Source: Trichoplusia ni (taxonomy: Eukaryota; Arthropoda; Insecta; Lepidoptera; Noctuidae). From it: a stretch of 64,000 nucleotides of DNA. The first letter of the stretch is position 1; each line of letters begins with the position of its first letter. Shown here piece after piece: positions 11,961-25,312 of the stretch. The stretch covers positions 5,890,001-5,954,000 of the forward strand of contig NC_039494.1 of assembly GCF_003590095.1 (NCBI RefSeq), read 5' to 3'. A program made the translations under genes and the position numbers. The notes under the pieces were generated by a model. That model ran no database searches. It was not told the DNA's origin and worked only from the letters and a program-made list of their open reading frames with translations.

Positions 11961-13082
11961 CGGTTTAGCGTTAAAAAAAAAACAATATTTAGTAAAAGTA
12001 AAATAAAACATAATTAACACAATGACTTATGTCAAAACATCTACATTGATTGAAGTACTTTGGTTTGGTTAGAAAGTAATTCGTGTGTAGGACCATACGA
12101 TATTGAATTCAAACATTTTAATTATGTAAGCTTCATACCTTTTCTTTCGAAGTTATTTTAAGACTAACCGCAAACTCAAAATAGAGCCAGATTAATGATT
12201 ATAAGCTTTTCCCAGAATATTGCGTGTTTTCCTAAACAGGCATATTTCGAAAAATAAACTTTACTCAGATTGTACTAAAATGTAATCCAATTTACTAAGA
12301 GTGCTCTACATTAATAGAGTTTTCTTGGAAAATCAACGAATAATCAAATTCAGTTGACCTTTACTTTTTATACTTCAGTGGGATATTAAAAAATTGTATT
12401 TGACTTATTGGGATTTCTTTAATATAAGGATTGAATTTACTGTAGAGGCCTCAACTCGGAATTTAATAAATTTACGAATTGTCGTTGGTCGCAAGGGCCC
12501 TCGCTGTTTCAAATGATACTCACTGCGATCCGAATTTTATTTATTTTATTTTTAGATTGTGGTATGACAAAGTTACCGACATTCGAAATAGCTACCGCAT
12601 TTGAGGACCGCGTACTAACCTCATTCCTAAAATTAGAAACTTTTTCAAAGTGTCTCTATGTAACCCATTCTGGCTTTACGAAAAACAATGCGTAGGCAAA
12701 AATGGTAAAATGTCATGTCATACTAAATAACTATTAACTTTTAAAAATATTTTTGAGAACCATTTGTGAGAAGAGAATAAAAGTTTTTTTTTATTAACGA
12801 AAAATTAAAGAAAACCTCAAGTACTTGTGATAGACCCTCGAACGTGTCCGTAAATTATGAGGAAATTTAAATAACGGTATTAGAAGGAGGCTATAAGTCG
12901 TTCATATTAATGGTAATGTGTATAAGGAGAATATTTGAGATTGAGGAAATAAAATATTTGAAAAAAAAGCTTTTTTCATTTGCCTAGTTTATTATGTTGA
13001 CAAGCAGCAAGTACGAGACTTCAGTAGATTTCGATTCGATTTTGCTTTAGTACGAATCTTAACAAAGCAAACATATAGAGTG

Positions 13083-13180
13083 GCATGTGGTGTAGTAGTT
13101 AGTGACCGTCACTTCAAATCCGGGTACGATTTCTCCCACAGCTAACATTTGGGTAATGAGAATAGGTGTTTGTTGCATCT
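13083..13180 (+). repeat. SINE-like fragment with tRNA-type box
   Basis: The text 'gtggcatgtggtgtagtagttagtgaccgtc' has the pattern of a tRNA-derived A-box region, and 'ttcaaatccgggtacgat' that of a decayed B box about 35 bases later. It differs from the other SINEs here and may be a second tRNA-derived family. Confidence 0.4.
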
Positions 13181-13430
13181 GATGGTTATCAATTCAGTTA
13201 GAATTGTACTCTAAATATATTTGTATGTTTACCAATTATCTTGTTACTATACAGACTCTGTCTATTTTGGGAACAGGCCGTGTGTGTTCGCAGAAATATA
13301 ATATGAAAGTACTCCTAACAATCTTATGAACAGTCGTCAACAAACAACAAGTTAGCGCGTTATCACGTAACTGACAGTCTCGGCATTGTTGATTTCCTTT
13401 AATATAAATGCAAATAATTCTAAACGCCCG

Positions 13431-13490
13431 TCGCGCTGAACCGCTCTGAGCCGCTCTCAACCGCCGCGAACTGGTTTCAACCGCTTCAAA
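13431..13490. repeat. Six degenerate 10-bp units, GC-rich
   Basis: Cutting the sequence every ten bases gives TCGCGCTGAA, CCGCTCTGAG, CCGCTCTCAA, CCGCCGCGAA, CTGGTTTCAA and CCGCTTCAAA. The units align without gaps and share CCGC at the start and AA at the end. The island is far more GC-rich than its surroundings. A minus frame at 13236-13502 passes through it without recognisable homology. Confidence 0.6.
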
Positions 13491-15131
13491 TTGGATTTTC
13501 ACCAGTGTGCTCTCTATTTTACATTTCGAGCGTTTTATTAAGTTTGGTTTGTGTCACCTTCGAAAGAAATTATGTCCTCAGGGCGGTTTTCAAATTGTTA
13601 GTCAAGTAAATATTATACTGTTATGTCTGGGTGTTATTTATCTTAATACATACATGTGGGTATGTATAAAACCTTATGTCTGTTTAACAGTACTCTGGTT
13701 ACAGGCTCTGCTTGGTTTGGGATCAGAAATAAAAAAAATATATACTTGAATGCTTATCAAATAGCCGTAAAATTTCTTCTTTTAGATTGGCATATGAGAC
13801 TTCCACGAAAATGAAAGAAAAACGGTGCAAAATGTACTGAGATATAAAAAAAAACAACCACGCATGCTTAGAAACAAGCTTTTTGGGTGAGGGTCATCCA
13901 TGAGTCCCCTTGTTATACATGTGAATAATTCGACAAAGAGATTAATAGCCTACAGTAGGGTCGCAAAACAATTAACATTTCTTTCTAATGAAAAAAGGGG
14001 ATTTTTATTCAAGTTAAATTACCATTTAATGAGATTTCGTACCAGTACTTATGTGATCTGTAAAATGGTTGAGTGAATGTTGAGTAGGGAAAGTAATTGA
14101 TGAATTGTTAAAATACAGGTCGTCTATAACAAGTTAGGTAAGATTCGAGATTTCACTTGTATGGAGTAGGTTCCTCACAAATCAACGCGAAGAATGGAAT
14201 ACCTTATCTGTATCCTACATACCAATAATCCTCCTTTAAAGCGACCCTTACACGTTCAATCACGATCGGTACGATCATAGATCAGACAACAGAAGGGTCA
14301 GCAATATAATAAAAACTTTGTAGGTACATCTCTTTTAGATGTTTGTGTTTCTGTAAATTGTTAATGCATATTTAAACAAAATGTATACTTATACTTATGT
14401 AATAATATCATAATTATTAGTATTTAATAATTTGAAATTTTCATAGTAGCTTCACACTCGATGACAATGCTATATAATACTTTAAGAACGGTTGGACCAA
14501 TTTTGATAAAATTTGAATGGAGTGACATTTTTTTTAAACTCCTCCCACACTAAGGTATTTAATCATTGTGTAGCGGGGACTTTCACAAACATACAATTCA
14601 TATGCACGAAGACAGATTTAGAAAACGTGGGTTTTTTTTCAATCTATAAATTTTTATTACTAATTCTCCTTTTACATCAAAACATCTGCCAATCCCTTGA
14701 ATAATACAAACGAGACATAATGTTTTAAGCTTGTACATGTATTATTTACCTCGTTGTACAGTTTCAAAGTTTCGAACATTGTTCTAAAGCGTCCATTCGT
14801 TACTAAGATAAAGTCCTAAGTCGTTGTGACCGAGTCTATTCCGGGACAATAAAACAGCCATATGTTATTATTAACTGCAATTCCCCGGACAATGTTAATA
14901 GCAGAACGGAATAATCTTATTATTTGTTACTGTAGAGACGTAAGACTTAGGCGTAAGACGGAAGATTCTTGTGGTTGTGGAAGTGAGAGGGTGCACTACG
15001 TGGCGTACATCGTTGTCTCTCTTCCTCATCTGCTTACGGTTTTACTAAAAGAGTTGTTAAACCAGGGAAATTTAAAAAAGGTACCTATCAATATTGATAA
15101 TTTGCTGAATAATTGCAATATTATATGAATA

Positions 15132-15310
15132 CTAGCTGACCCAGCAAACGTTGTTTTGCAATTGTATGTATTTTTCAATGCTATATTATAAAAAAAAAGT
15201 TCGTCCAAAAAATAAAAAATAAAATTTTAGTGTGGGCAACCCCTGTCACTTAGGGCTATGAAAAATAGATGTTGTCCTATTTTTAAACTTACCTAATATG
15301 TATACAAAAT
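15132..15310 (-). mobile_element. Helitron-type 3' end fragment of a second subfamily
   Basis: The text A|CTAGCTGACCCAGCAAACGTTG followed by 'gtgggcaacccctgtcacttagggctatgaaaaatagatgttg' and 'acaaaatttcaacaac' fits a familiar lepidopteran repeat ending in CTAG on the minus strand. The 5' end is not recognised. Confidence 0.55.
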
Positions 15311-15429
15311 TTCAACAACACCAAGTACTTACCATCCAACCGCAAGTACGTACCATCTAACATCCAACCGCAAGTTCTTACATAAATAGTGTATTTTAAA
15401 TAATAAATCTTATTTAAAATAAATTCATC

Positions 15430-15735
15430 ATTGGCCTAGCCTTTTCCCAACTATGTTGGGGTCGGCTACCAGTCCAACCGGTTTTAGCTAAGTACCAGTG
15501 TTTTACAAGAAGCGACTGCCTATCTGACCTCCTCAACCCCTTGGTTAGACTAGCTGTCAGACTTTTTCAGCTTCTGACTACCTGTAACGACTGTCAAAGA
15601 TGTAGGAATAACAGCCGGGACCGACAATTTAACGTGCCTTCCGAAACACGGAGGAACTCGTTATGACAAAGATGGTCACCCATCCAAGGACCAAACGCGT
15701 CAAGCATAGCTTAACCTGTGATCGAATCACTTATG
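15430..15735 (+). repeat. Dispersed repeat with 'cccaactatgttggggtcggct' start (copy 1, longest)
   Basis: It begins 'cctagccttttcccaactatgttggggtcggctaccagtcc', passes through 'accagtgttttacaagaagcgactgcctatctgacctcctcaacccc' and ends with 'ttaacgtgccttccgaaacacggagg...ggtcacccatccaaggacc'. Two other copies in the window (44624-44810 and reverse 57995-58086) match parts of it. It is non-coding and is probably a lepidopteran SINE-like family. Confidence 0.7.
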
Positions 15736-16897
15736 CGGTTATAATATCAATAATAATGTAATATGTTATAATATAAATATAATTATCTAATTTATAATTA
15801 CAATTACAGAGTAGTAGCACAAGTAATCAATAAATTGAACGCACCTAGAAATTTCTAATTAAGATGATTCATGGAATAAAAGGAAGACTACATTAAATAT
15901 CAATTTATAAATTAATAAGGAGTTATTAATTTATAAATAAAGTCGGCCTATACATTAGCGAATAAACAACAACAAATAATTATGTTAAAAGCAAGTTGAA
16001 AAAACAAAAAGGAGTATTCCATAATTAATTTATTGAAAATCCCAAAAACGTCAGAACTTTTATTAATTAGAAGGCTTTTTGTGTTACGTGATGGAGCGAG
16101 GGCCCCAGTCGTGGAGTTATGAGATATTTTCGTATAATACCGTTATTGATAATAAGTATTCCATATTCAGCATGACGATGGGTTCATGACCATAAAACTT
16201 AGATAAGAAGGGGGAATGGTCGGCTTACTACTACGTTATAAAACCTACATTCTTCGCTTTTTTCGCCCGTCAAAAGTATTTAAGTAAATAAACATTTTTG
16301 GATAGATATATTTTTCCGTCTTAAATCATGCCATACTTTTCAAATGAGCCGATCATCGCGACCTCGGCAACTCCACTCGGTACACATAAGACTTACTATA
16401 TTATTATTGACTGCTTATGTGTTCTTATCAATTTTTTGTTGAAGATCAAAAAATAATAATAAGTAAATAAAAGTTTTAAAAATGTATTTGAGACAGTTAT
16501 CAGCATTTTAAAGCGCGTAGTATATTTGCATATTTTTACAATAAAATCTAAACAAATCATACATGACTGTGTTCTAATGATTATTTTGGCTTAACACACG
16601 TAAACATTTTCGCACACAATATGTAAATATAAGCAAATAAACGCTTTTATGGCCGTTCGGAAATTAATTCATTTATTACAAACTGACACGTGTATTTTAT
16701 TTACCTGTCAATAATGTGTTTATTTTCAATTGAAACGAATTCAAATTTAGGTTAACGTGTTTGCGTCAATTTTTACAAGCTTTCGTTTAATTAGAAAGTT
16801 ATTGCTTTTTTATTGCCGATATTTTTCGGCGTCTGTGTAATAGAATAAACATAAAAGTCAATCTGCAACATTATATGCATTGTTTTTATACGTTTAG

Positions 16898-17060
16898 CCT
16901 GTTTTTGATCCCAGTGCTGGGCAAAAGCCACCCTATACCTCTTCCAGACTTCTCTATCTTTAGCGATTTCTGGCCACTTACGCCCCTCGTATTTCTCTAG
17001 ATCATCACACGAATTTCACCTCAGCGACGATGCCCGAATTTTCCTTTAATCAGGATATTG
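16898..17060. repeat. Worn dispersed repeat, second copy of the 6000-6235 family
   Basis: It contains 'gatcccagtgctgggcaaaagccaccctat', 'cttctctatctttagcgatttctggcc' and 'cctcagcgacgatgcccgaattttccttta'. The first phrase is common in moth genomes; the later two are shared in order with 6000-6235. Confidence 0.45.
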
Positions 17061-17654
17061 CAACAACTAAATAAATGAAGCGTAATTTGTTCTGATTTGC
17101 GGTGAACCTTGTGAACGAGAGATTGAATGGAACCTCAGGCAGAGTCATTTATTATCAGCCAATTACCCGTAGAAGATCGAAATGCATTTCTTTGATTTGC
17201 TAATGGAACATGGAGTTATAATATAATTGGACAATAGACTAACAACTTATCCTAAAATGTATGGAATGGATATAAATATGGAATGTTAAAAATATATTTT
17301 CTTGTACTTCACCAACAAAAGCAGGTTTCAGGCCAGCGCCGTACTACTTAACTAGAAAACGGTTTTCGATTTATGCCTTACTGGCTTCCAACAAATTTTG
17401 AAGATACAGTTAATAGATTTTAATAGAATGTATCTTAAGTATTGATTCTCTATGCGAATAATGTAAAGAAAAAAATATCATGTTTTTGTTTTACATACGA
17501 GTATATGTAAATATTAAAACACCTATGAGTTCCTGAAAAAGAAACTGGCTTTTTTCTCTCGCCCCTACTTAGTGTAGTTAGTAAGTTGCGTAATTTTTAA
17601 TCGTCCATCAAATGCCATTTTCTAACGACTACCCCACTAAAGGAATAGCTAAAG

Positions 17655-17795
17655 CTTGTGTTGCAAGGTTTTCACAAACATTTAAATCACGAGAACAAAA
17701 TTTAGTCCCACACTTAGGTCAGGCATGTGTGGATCACACAAAACCTTATCCTTCGCGGGAACCGAACCAGCAACTCGTCGCGCGCAGTAGGCTTA
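17655..17795 (-). repeat. tRNA-derived SINE remnant
   Basis: Read on the minus strand it has a B-box-like 'gttcggttcccgcg', then 'aggataaggttttgtgtgatccacacatgcctgacc', then 'gtgatttaaatgtttgtgaaaacc'. The order matches the + copy at 28019-28215. The + frame at 17612-17908 crosses it and is an artefact. Confidence 0.6.
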
Positions 17796-18275
17796 GCATG
17801 ATGAACCCCAGCACTCAGCTATCCGTGCATTGGATTAAATGCCTTATTTTGCCTCGTGCTCAACCGATCACAATTCTAATCGCACGATTAGATAGTAGAA
17901 TATGTTGATCAACGATATAAGAGTCAGAAAATTTTGTAACTTTTTTCATAAAATGTACCAGCCGCGTCAGATACGAAACGTTTTATATTAAAATGTTGTT
18001 TCGCCAAGTTTTGACATTTTCTTTAGTTCGGTAACTATCTAGAAATTTTCTTTCTTATGCGGAGACAGTATTATTAATACAAAAAAAATAGTTTAGTTTG
18101 TAACTTTTCGAGTACTACAGCGATGTGGTTTGTAAATGCTTCGTTTAAATTACTGAAACTTAACAAGTCTCCACTTTAAGCATTACATTAGTTCAATATT
18201 TGAAAACGTAGGTACAGGTCGGTAAAATACATGTAATGGAGCGTACAATATAACCTATAAATATTAAACAAATAA

Positions 18276-18500
18276 AACCGGTCAAGTGCGAGTCGGACTC
18301 GTGACCTTGAAAGTCTGTATATTGACATATAGGCTAGGAAAGACAAATCGGTTGGGTGACAGAAGGAACATCCCAATCTTTAAGTATTTATTGTTAGTGG
18401 CATCCGATATACATCTTTTGTGAAAATTTTAACTCTCGATCTATCACGTTTCATGAGATACAGCCTCATGACTATTCGTTACGTTTTTGCCCATCGAGTA
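18276..18500 (-). repeat. 'Gtgcgagtcggactcg' dispersed repeat
   Basis: It opens 'accggtcaagtgcgagtcggactcgtg' and later has 'gatctatcacgtttcatgagatacagcctcatgac', the reverse of the 'gtatctcatgaaccgtgatagc' phrase of this family. Frames on both strands in this stretch are not genes. Confidence 0.6.
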
Positions 18501-20011
18501 CAGAATCCTCAAAACAAACAAACATGGAACATAAATAAAACTTACGTCGGAATAACATCAAGCTTAGGTTTGACTAAGAATAGACATCACGAAGTTGACT
18601 CGCGAAGCCCTTCGAGGTCTACCCATCATTTAAAACTCGTCAAGACCCCATTAGACTGCAGCCTGTAACTTGACTTGAAACCAAGTTTCAATGAAACACG
18701 TTGTTGCGAACATCTGTTAGGTATTTACTTCAAAGATATTCTTATAAAATTACAGATGTTATAAAGATAACACAAGTTGAAGAAGTTTGAAGTAATTTTT
18801 ATATTTGATATTCAAGCGGTATACAGCTGTTGGCAGACACAATTCTAGTTATTTTATCAATGGTTCAAAGTAGTGGTGGTGAAAAGCCTTTTAATCTTAA
18901 ACCACTGTAAAAAAACTCTTTTGTTAATAGAAATCTTAATAGCCTTTGACAATGAAGAATATGTCTTCCACGGTAAAATGAACTGCATGTTCAACGTATC
19001 TACGAAACACCTCAACACGACCCATCCAACACTCACAAACTAACGGAAAATGTTCTCGAAACTTCTGGAAAAGTCCAGAACTTAACCTTAAATACCCTCT
19101 CGAGAGCTTTCATCCATCTCATTAATTACATACATGTGAAGAAAAATACATTAATCTTGTCTTTCTTCATACATAACACGAGTTATACGAACCCTCGCGA
19201 TGCTATTAATCTTAATTTATTAGTCTTCAAGTTTCATAGCATTAGGTAGAATGAATCGGGGAATTTTCTGACCTATTTACTTAAGTTGTCTTGATTCACT
19301 TTCGTGATATGCTAGTACTAATGTTGTACACTTTATGTCTCTTATTAAACATTATTCTTCTTTTATGGGCGTTTTTGCTTGTTATTTATGAACATTATGG
19401 TGTTATTATGTTGTGAGTTTTTATGATTTCAATGATTATTTCTCGCTATAACTTATATTACACTGTATGATACTGGAGTTATTACATTTTTCGAAAACTT
19501 TTACTTATTGATATCTCTTTTCTGTAATATCTACGCAGTTAGACTAAGCGGAGGCTTGGACTACATCCAATTTCTAAGGTATCACATTGGTTATTCATAA
19601 TGTTATTGAATACAATAAACTTTTAATTATTCATAGGCAGGGAGTATACGCAATTATTTTAAAACGACGAGAACACGAAAAAGTGATATTGTATCGTACA
19701 ACCAAAACATCAAATAACTCTCTCAATATCTGAATGCCTTAAGCCAAGCTCTCGAAATCTCCATGGCAACAAGAAATATACAAAAGATGGATTTAATGGA
19801 ACAAACCTCAAAGCATTCGTGAGCAGTGGGTTTAGTTGAGTCAATCCCAAACGTTTTCATCAAACATAAATCAAAGGTGAAATAAAAGAAAATGTGAATA
19901 AAACAGAAATAAAAGCAAAGCCTCAGGGATAAGTGGCCGAACGTCAATGACCGATGTGGTGTTGCTCCTAATGGATGTATATTTTTGTTCTTCATGTTTG
20001 GTCTTTAAAAT

Positions 20012-20050
20012 GGAAATACCGGTCAAGTGCGACACTTGTGGCACGTGTGT
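20012..20050 (-). repeat. Terminal fragment of the 'gtgcgagtcggactcg' repeat
   Basis: 'taccggtcaagtgcgaca' matches the start of the repeat at 18276, after which the similarity is lost. Confidence 0.45.
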
Positions 20051-20447
20051 AGTATTTCTTGTTATAGATACAATTTGATTAGTTTTGATTTTATATGGAT
20101 TTTTTTGGTAAGGAAATCTAAAAATGTAAGACAAATATACCTCAATTACATTTTCTATTAAGATAATAATAATGCAGAGATTTAGGCGTAAACCATATCT
20201 GTTTACAGAGCGTTTAATTTGATATGATAGATTTCAATACGACAAGATGACGTCTTGTCAGAGTAGCATCTCACGATAGTGTAGGATTGCTGTCAAAACA
20301 GGCACGAGATCATAATTATAATACATACTTGGGGACGCCCCAGGTATCATCCCTAAGAGTAACGTTGCGTTGTCTGTGTTTCAAATATATTCAAGTCAAA
20401 TGCATAAGGATTTCTAGACTATGGACAAACAGTCGTGGTTCATACAA

Positions 20448-20540
20448 ATAGTTGTTTTGCGCGGGGATCGAACTCGCGAAACGTCACGCTCAGTGGTTTC
20501 GGCGTGTTTACTTTAACCACTCGGCTATTCTTACAGTCAT
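20448..20540 (-). repeat. tRNA-derived SINE head with A and B boxes
   Basis: On the minus strand it shows 'aatagccgagtggttaaagtaaac' (A box) and, after the 'gaaaccactgagcgtgac' spacer, 'ttcgcgagttcgatccccgcgc' (B box). These are well preserved. The body downstream of the B box is short or lost. Confidence 0.7.
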
Positions 20541-21024
20541 ATTTGATCGTCTGATCTCTGTCTCTGCCCTCTGTCAACATTAGTAAAATGAGGAGTGAAA
20601 GAAAGATATTAAACAGTTTACTTTTTCGCCTCGGGAATAGCTTGTAGACGGTCCAAGGTATGAGACGATCATTGACAGACACGTGTATGGTGACATCAAT
20701 ATATGAAATAACTTGAGTGTTTCCTTGATGTGACAATATTTGTAGATTAGAATATTCGTGTTACCCAGAATCGGAACAAAGCAGACTATTCCGAAATGTT
20801 TGCGGCTAAGGCTTGGGCTCGCTTGCATCAACAAATTTAATCTAAGAGGAATTTACGGCTTGATGTAGCCTTTGCCAGAAGTTCCTTAGTATTTGTACGT
20901 CTTTAGGGTAGTTATTGAAGAATCATTTAATTTTGAATGAAATCCCCAACAAAGTAATTAGCAGTGAGATACATCTTTAAGTCAAATGTGTCAATTAGCC
21001 TTCTATATTTCAACTATTACTGAG

Positions 21025-21250
21025 TTACGGCTGTCTGTCCGTCCGTCACAAGGCTGCACTTCATGAAAAATTACTAGGAATTTTCACACATGCGTGCCGC
21101 GAAACAATAAATGCTAAAAATAGAGATGACGTGATGCCACGTTGTTACACTGCACCAAATGTATTTGTCACCCAAGAATTTTTACTTTAGCCTATTTTTA
21201 CGCTACCCTTCGTGTCACCAGTTCGACTCGCACTTACCCAATTTTTACAT
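21025..21250 (+). repeat. 'Gtgcgagtcggactcg' family repeat, opposite orientation to 18276
   Basis: The order is 'ctgtctgtccgtccgtcacaaggctgcacttcatg', 'gaattttcacacatgcgtgccgcgaaacaataaatgctaaaaa' and 'gtgtcaccagttcgactcgcactta'. The phrases agree with copies at 2095, 18276, 31580 and 34040. Confidence 0.6.
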
Positions 21251-21984
21251 AACTGTCCGTAGCAGTACCCAATACTTGAAAGCTATAGTGGTAAATATAT
21301 TTTTTAATTAGTAAAAGTACCTCGTTTCATTATTTTAATTATCATGTAACGTTATGTTGCTTACAAAACGCGATCTCACAAAGAAGCTTTCATAGTGATG
21401 ACAAAATAAAAACAAACACCAAGATACAAGGGTCACCTGCGACCCTAGAAATTAACATATGTCCGACGCTCAGTTGATTAAATTAAAGGGGATTTAACCT
21501 TAGGTTATATTCTGTTAGTACGTTACAAAAGGAATTATTTTCATTACAACTATTTACGTATTCACTTGTTTTTCTAAGCTTGTGTTCTGGAATTTAATTT
21601 GGACTTACCTTTTAATGTTGTCCTTGTCTGTTCTTCAAATAGTATTTATGCAATCTAAATAAATAAACTCCTTGGATAAAATCCAGACTCATTTAAAATA
21701 CTTCTATAAGTATTTATTTCAATGAAAGATTTTTGAATTTTGACTAAATTTTACTAAATTACTACGTTTACTATACTTATAGCACCTCTTTTTTTAAATA
21801 ATTTCAAAGTACACTCATCGATAGCAGTGTTTAGAGAGTTGTAAGTATTTAATTAACAAGAGCTAAATGAGAATGTAGAGGGTATGTGCTGTTTAGTCTC
21901 ACCGGGTGTGCAATTAGCGGTCTTGGAGGTAGTCGTAATATATTGTACTGCATAGTGGATACATGGAACCTACCATCACACCTT

Positions 21985-22050
21985 CTAGTAACATTGTTGC
22001 AATTGTTAAAGAGAGATACCGCTCTATGTCGTGTATTATAATGTCGTCTC
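21985..22050. repeat. Short repeat shared with 35090-35130
   Basis: 'ttaaagagagataccgctctatgtcgtgtatt' here and 'ttaaagagagacaccgctctaggcctttt' at 35090 share about 22 of 24 bases at the core. The extent and source element are unknown. Confidence 0.45.
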
Positions 22051-22156
22051 TCTTCATCCAATAGAACAGTATTAATTTAAGAAGTCTCAAGAGATTCTCA
22101 CCTGTTACTTATAGCCTTTAGGTGCAAGTTTTTAAGCTGGCTAAAGATTAGATAAA

Positions 22157-22405
22157 TCTATACTAATATGTAAAGCTGAAGAGTTTGTTTGTTTGAACGC
22201 GCTAATCTCAGGAACTACTGGTTCAAATTGAAAAAATATTTTTGTGTCGAATAGACCATTCGTTAAGGAAGGTTTTAGGTTATATACCATCACGCTGCGA
22301 ATAATAGGGTCGAAGATACAACAGAAAATGTGGATAAAACAGGGCAGGTATAAATCATAACTTATGTCTTCTTACCACGCGTACGAAGTCGCGGTTAACA
22401 GCTAG
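22157..22405 (+). mobile_element. Full-length short Helitron-like element
   Basis: The element runs from TCTATACTAATATGTAAAGC to AACAGCTAG, with A before and T after, the expected Helitron A|T target. It is 249 bp long and matches the reverse element at 10608-10862 along its whole length. It is non-coding and non-autonomous. Confidence 0.87.
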
Positions 22406-24554
22406 TCCTATATAGAGAACAACTGCCAAAAATGTTTTCCAGTTATATGGATATGAGTTTTCTTAATTTACTGTAATTTTTTAATGTCTAAATTGAACTT
22501 GATGTGTATTATTGGAATCTTTTAAACACTAATTTTCATTTGTTTTAAATATGAGATAAGTCATATTATAAATTTTTCCGACATAAAATTTCAAAGAACC
22601 ATCATTCTAAATTTTATCAGCACTTACACGCGCCATTTACATTTTTAGGATAACGTTAATCAGAAATGACCGGTAAAAAGTGAAAACCCTCTTCTTTCAA
22701 AACCGAATCTTATGAGAACGATCTCCTTTTCATAAATATCTTGATAATGAGCTTGATCACTTAGTACAAACATTAAATGGAAATATGAAAGACTCTTAAA
22801 CGATTTATAATGTTCTACTAAATGATGTTCAAAGTTCAACAACACTAAAATATTTAAGTACGCTAAGTGCTTGTTCATTACCTTAATAAGCTGGTACTAT
22901 GTAACGTGAAAACAAAGTATAACGCCCTTTGTATACCAGGCAACACAAGTGTCCGTCACTCGGCAACTTTAGACTCCAAGCAACTGCTATCAAACAGACT
23001 TGAGGAGTTTGGTACATAAGGTCGCGTCGTTGGAAGCTAAAGTCGTCAAGCAATGCAAACTTGCGTTGCATCGTGTACGAGATCTTTCTTACACATTATT
23101 ATAATGGTATTATAGTGTGTTTATATATTTCGTTCTTAGAGACCACATTATGGTTCTTGTTGTAATGGTTTTCAACTCACAGCTATGGAAGCCCTAAGGT
23201 ATAGTTAAATGGAGAAACTTAACTTTCACTCTATACCAATGCGAAGTAACGTTAAGGTTTCATATTGTTATTCAAATTTCATATTGTTAGCATTGAGATA
23301 AATCTAAATCGCTCTAATGTATGAGCAACGACTTTATGGTTTTAATTCACGTAATCATCATTATCATATCCATGTTGCGGTCAACTATCTTATCCAGCCG
23401 TTCAATAAAAAGCTTAGGCTCTTTACTAGACGTTGTACAAGCAATAATAGCCTCTTGAGCTTTGAGATAGCTGTAACGATAATAAAAAAATATTAAAAAT
23501 ACAGAAGAAGTCGCATTTATAATAAATATACCTACTGGTCTTTGGTCAGTTAATTATTTAGGTAAGTGCCAGATTCCCTTATTTTATAAACATCGATCTA
23601 TATAATATTAATAAGTAGATACTTATAACTGTTTGAACAAATTTCTGAATATGATTTAGGAAATCAGCTGAACGGCAAATTAGGTTAATTGGGTGCGACA
23701 TCCATACATTTGAGCGTTTTTATTAAAGCTAATGATTGTGAAAACGTAATTTGGGTATATAGGTTGGTCCGTTAATGCCTTTGTAATAATTTGTATCAAA
23801 ACCAGACTCTGAAATAAAATATTTTTTACCTTCGTTAAAACAATTTTATTTATTTCCAAAGCCAAAAGCAATTTACTCATCGAAAAATGTTCGCAAAACG
23901 AAGATGTTTTCGATAAGTACAAGTAATCTCATGAACTCGCTTCAATAATAACAAAATACCTTCCTGTAATAACGAGGTAAATTAAAGTTTATTTCTTTTC
24001 ATTTATAAAGCGGTTTTTCGGATAAAGTTTTTAATGTAAAAAGTTCTGTTTTGCATTCCCTGAAAAGCGAGTGTTATTGGTTGTAATAAAAAGTAATTTT
24101 CATAAAGGTGGTAAAATGGAAAACTACATAAAATGGAAGAAAAACCAGTCAAGGAAGTGCTTGTACGGAAAAAACTTATGGTACTGGAAACAGTGTCTTC
24201 AAACTTACTTATTAGCGTTTCCATAATTCTGTTTTAATTGATCATTATTGTTGACTGACAAATGAATTGCATATTTTAATAGTACGATGCGACTATTCCA
24301 AATTTCCACTTCCCTTGTTTTTACTACAGCCTGTAGCCTGTAGCTGAGATTAGTACGGTTTATGCGCCCTCGCGTCTGAATCTGGATGGACCACTTTTCT
24401 GTCTGTACACTCGGTAACTCTTCAAACATTTTTGGAGCACCTGGGCATGTCACCCTGTACCCAATTCATTATTAGGCGTGTAATAGGTAACCCTTGTGTA
24501 AGGGTTTAATAAATGAAAGCCCTTCTGAATTCAATTTACACAAAACATGGATAA

Positions 24555-24640
24555 CTAGCTACGTCTTGCGGTTTGTCCCGCGTGTTTTCCGTTTGAAACG
24601 GACGGTAAGGTATTTTTGACCTTAAATGAATTTATGTGTT
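24555..24640 (-). mobile_element. Possible Helitron 3' end fragment
   Basis: 'ataactagctacgtcttgcggtttgtcccgcgtgttttc' resembles a worn form of the 'actagctgttgcccgcgactttgtccgcgtg' terminus. Only the end is recognisable. Confidence 0.35.
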
Positions 24641-25312
24641 TAGTGGCTAACCTTAGATAAATTAGACCTGATGCAATCAGTGATCTGTTTGAAATATCTG
24701 TCCTTTAATTTTTGAAGTTAAAAAAATCAGTCCCTAACAAATAGTATTGGGAATTAACTAAAAATTAAATTTAAAGACAACATTCAGCGTATCGCCCGTA
24801 TCGCCTTTTACTGATTTCCAAGTGCTCTTGCAGTGGAGTAGAAGCAGCGCAAAAACACACAAACAGACATTTTAGTTTCATTTACTTGCAAAAATCTCGT
24901 TACAAAAGCTTAGAAAAAATCTTGAGCACGTAATCGCTATTTCTTTATTACGACTTTAAGCAATGCCGTCATACAAAAGAAATATTGCTTTCGAATATGA
25001 AAACTTGAAATTGATAAAATTACTAAGGTTTACTCCATTGAATTTGGTCTCATACAAAACGGATAAAAGCTGCTATAGAAAAGCAAAATTATGAAATAAA
25101 TTTAACATGCAGACTAAGAATAAGAGAAGAACAATAAGAGGTTTTTAGGAGGCTTATTTCCAATGAATGCTGTTTAATACATTTTATTAAATATTGACAT
25201 AATACATTGTACCTTATTAACACGAAAAGAGACCTGTGCTCAGTGACGGGCTGGTACTTTTTTAATGTTCATTTTATATTAGGCATGCATGTTTGACTAA
25301 AATTAATAAATA

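Noticed and set aside
13236..13502. 88-codon minus frame
   Set aside because: Its N-terminal part is generated by the GC-rich decamer array, and the rest has no recognised similarity.
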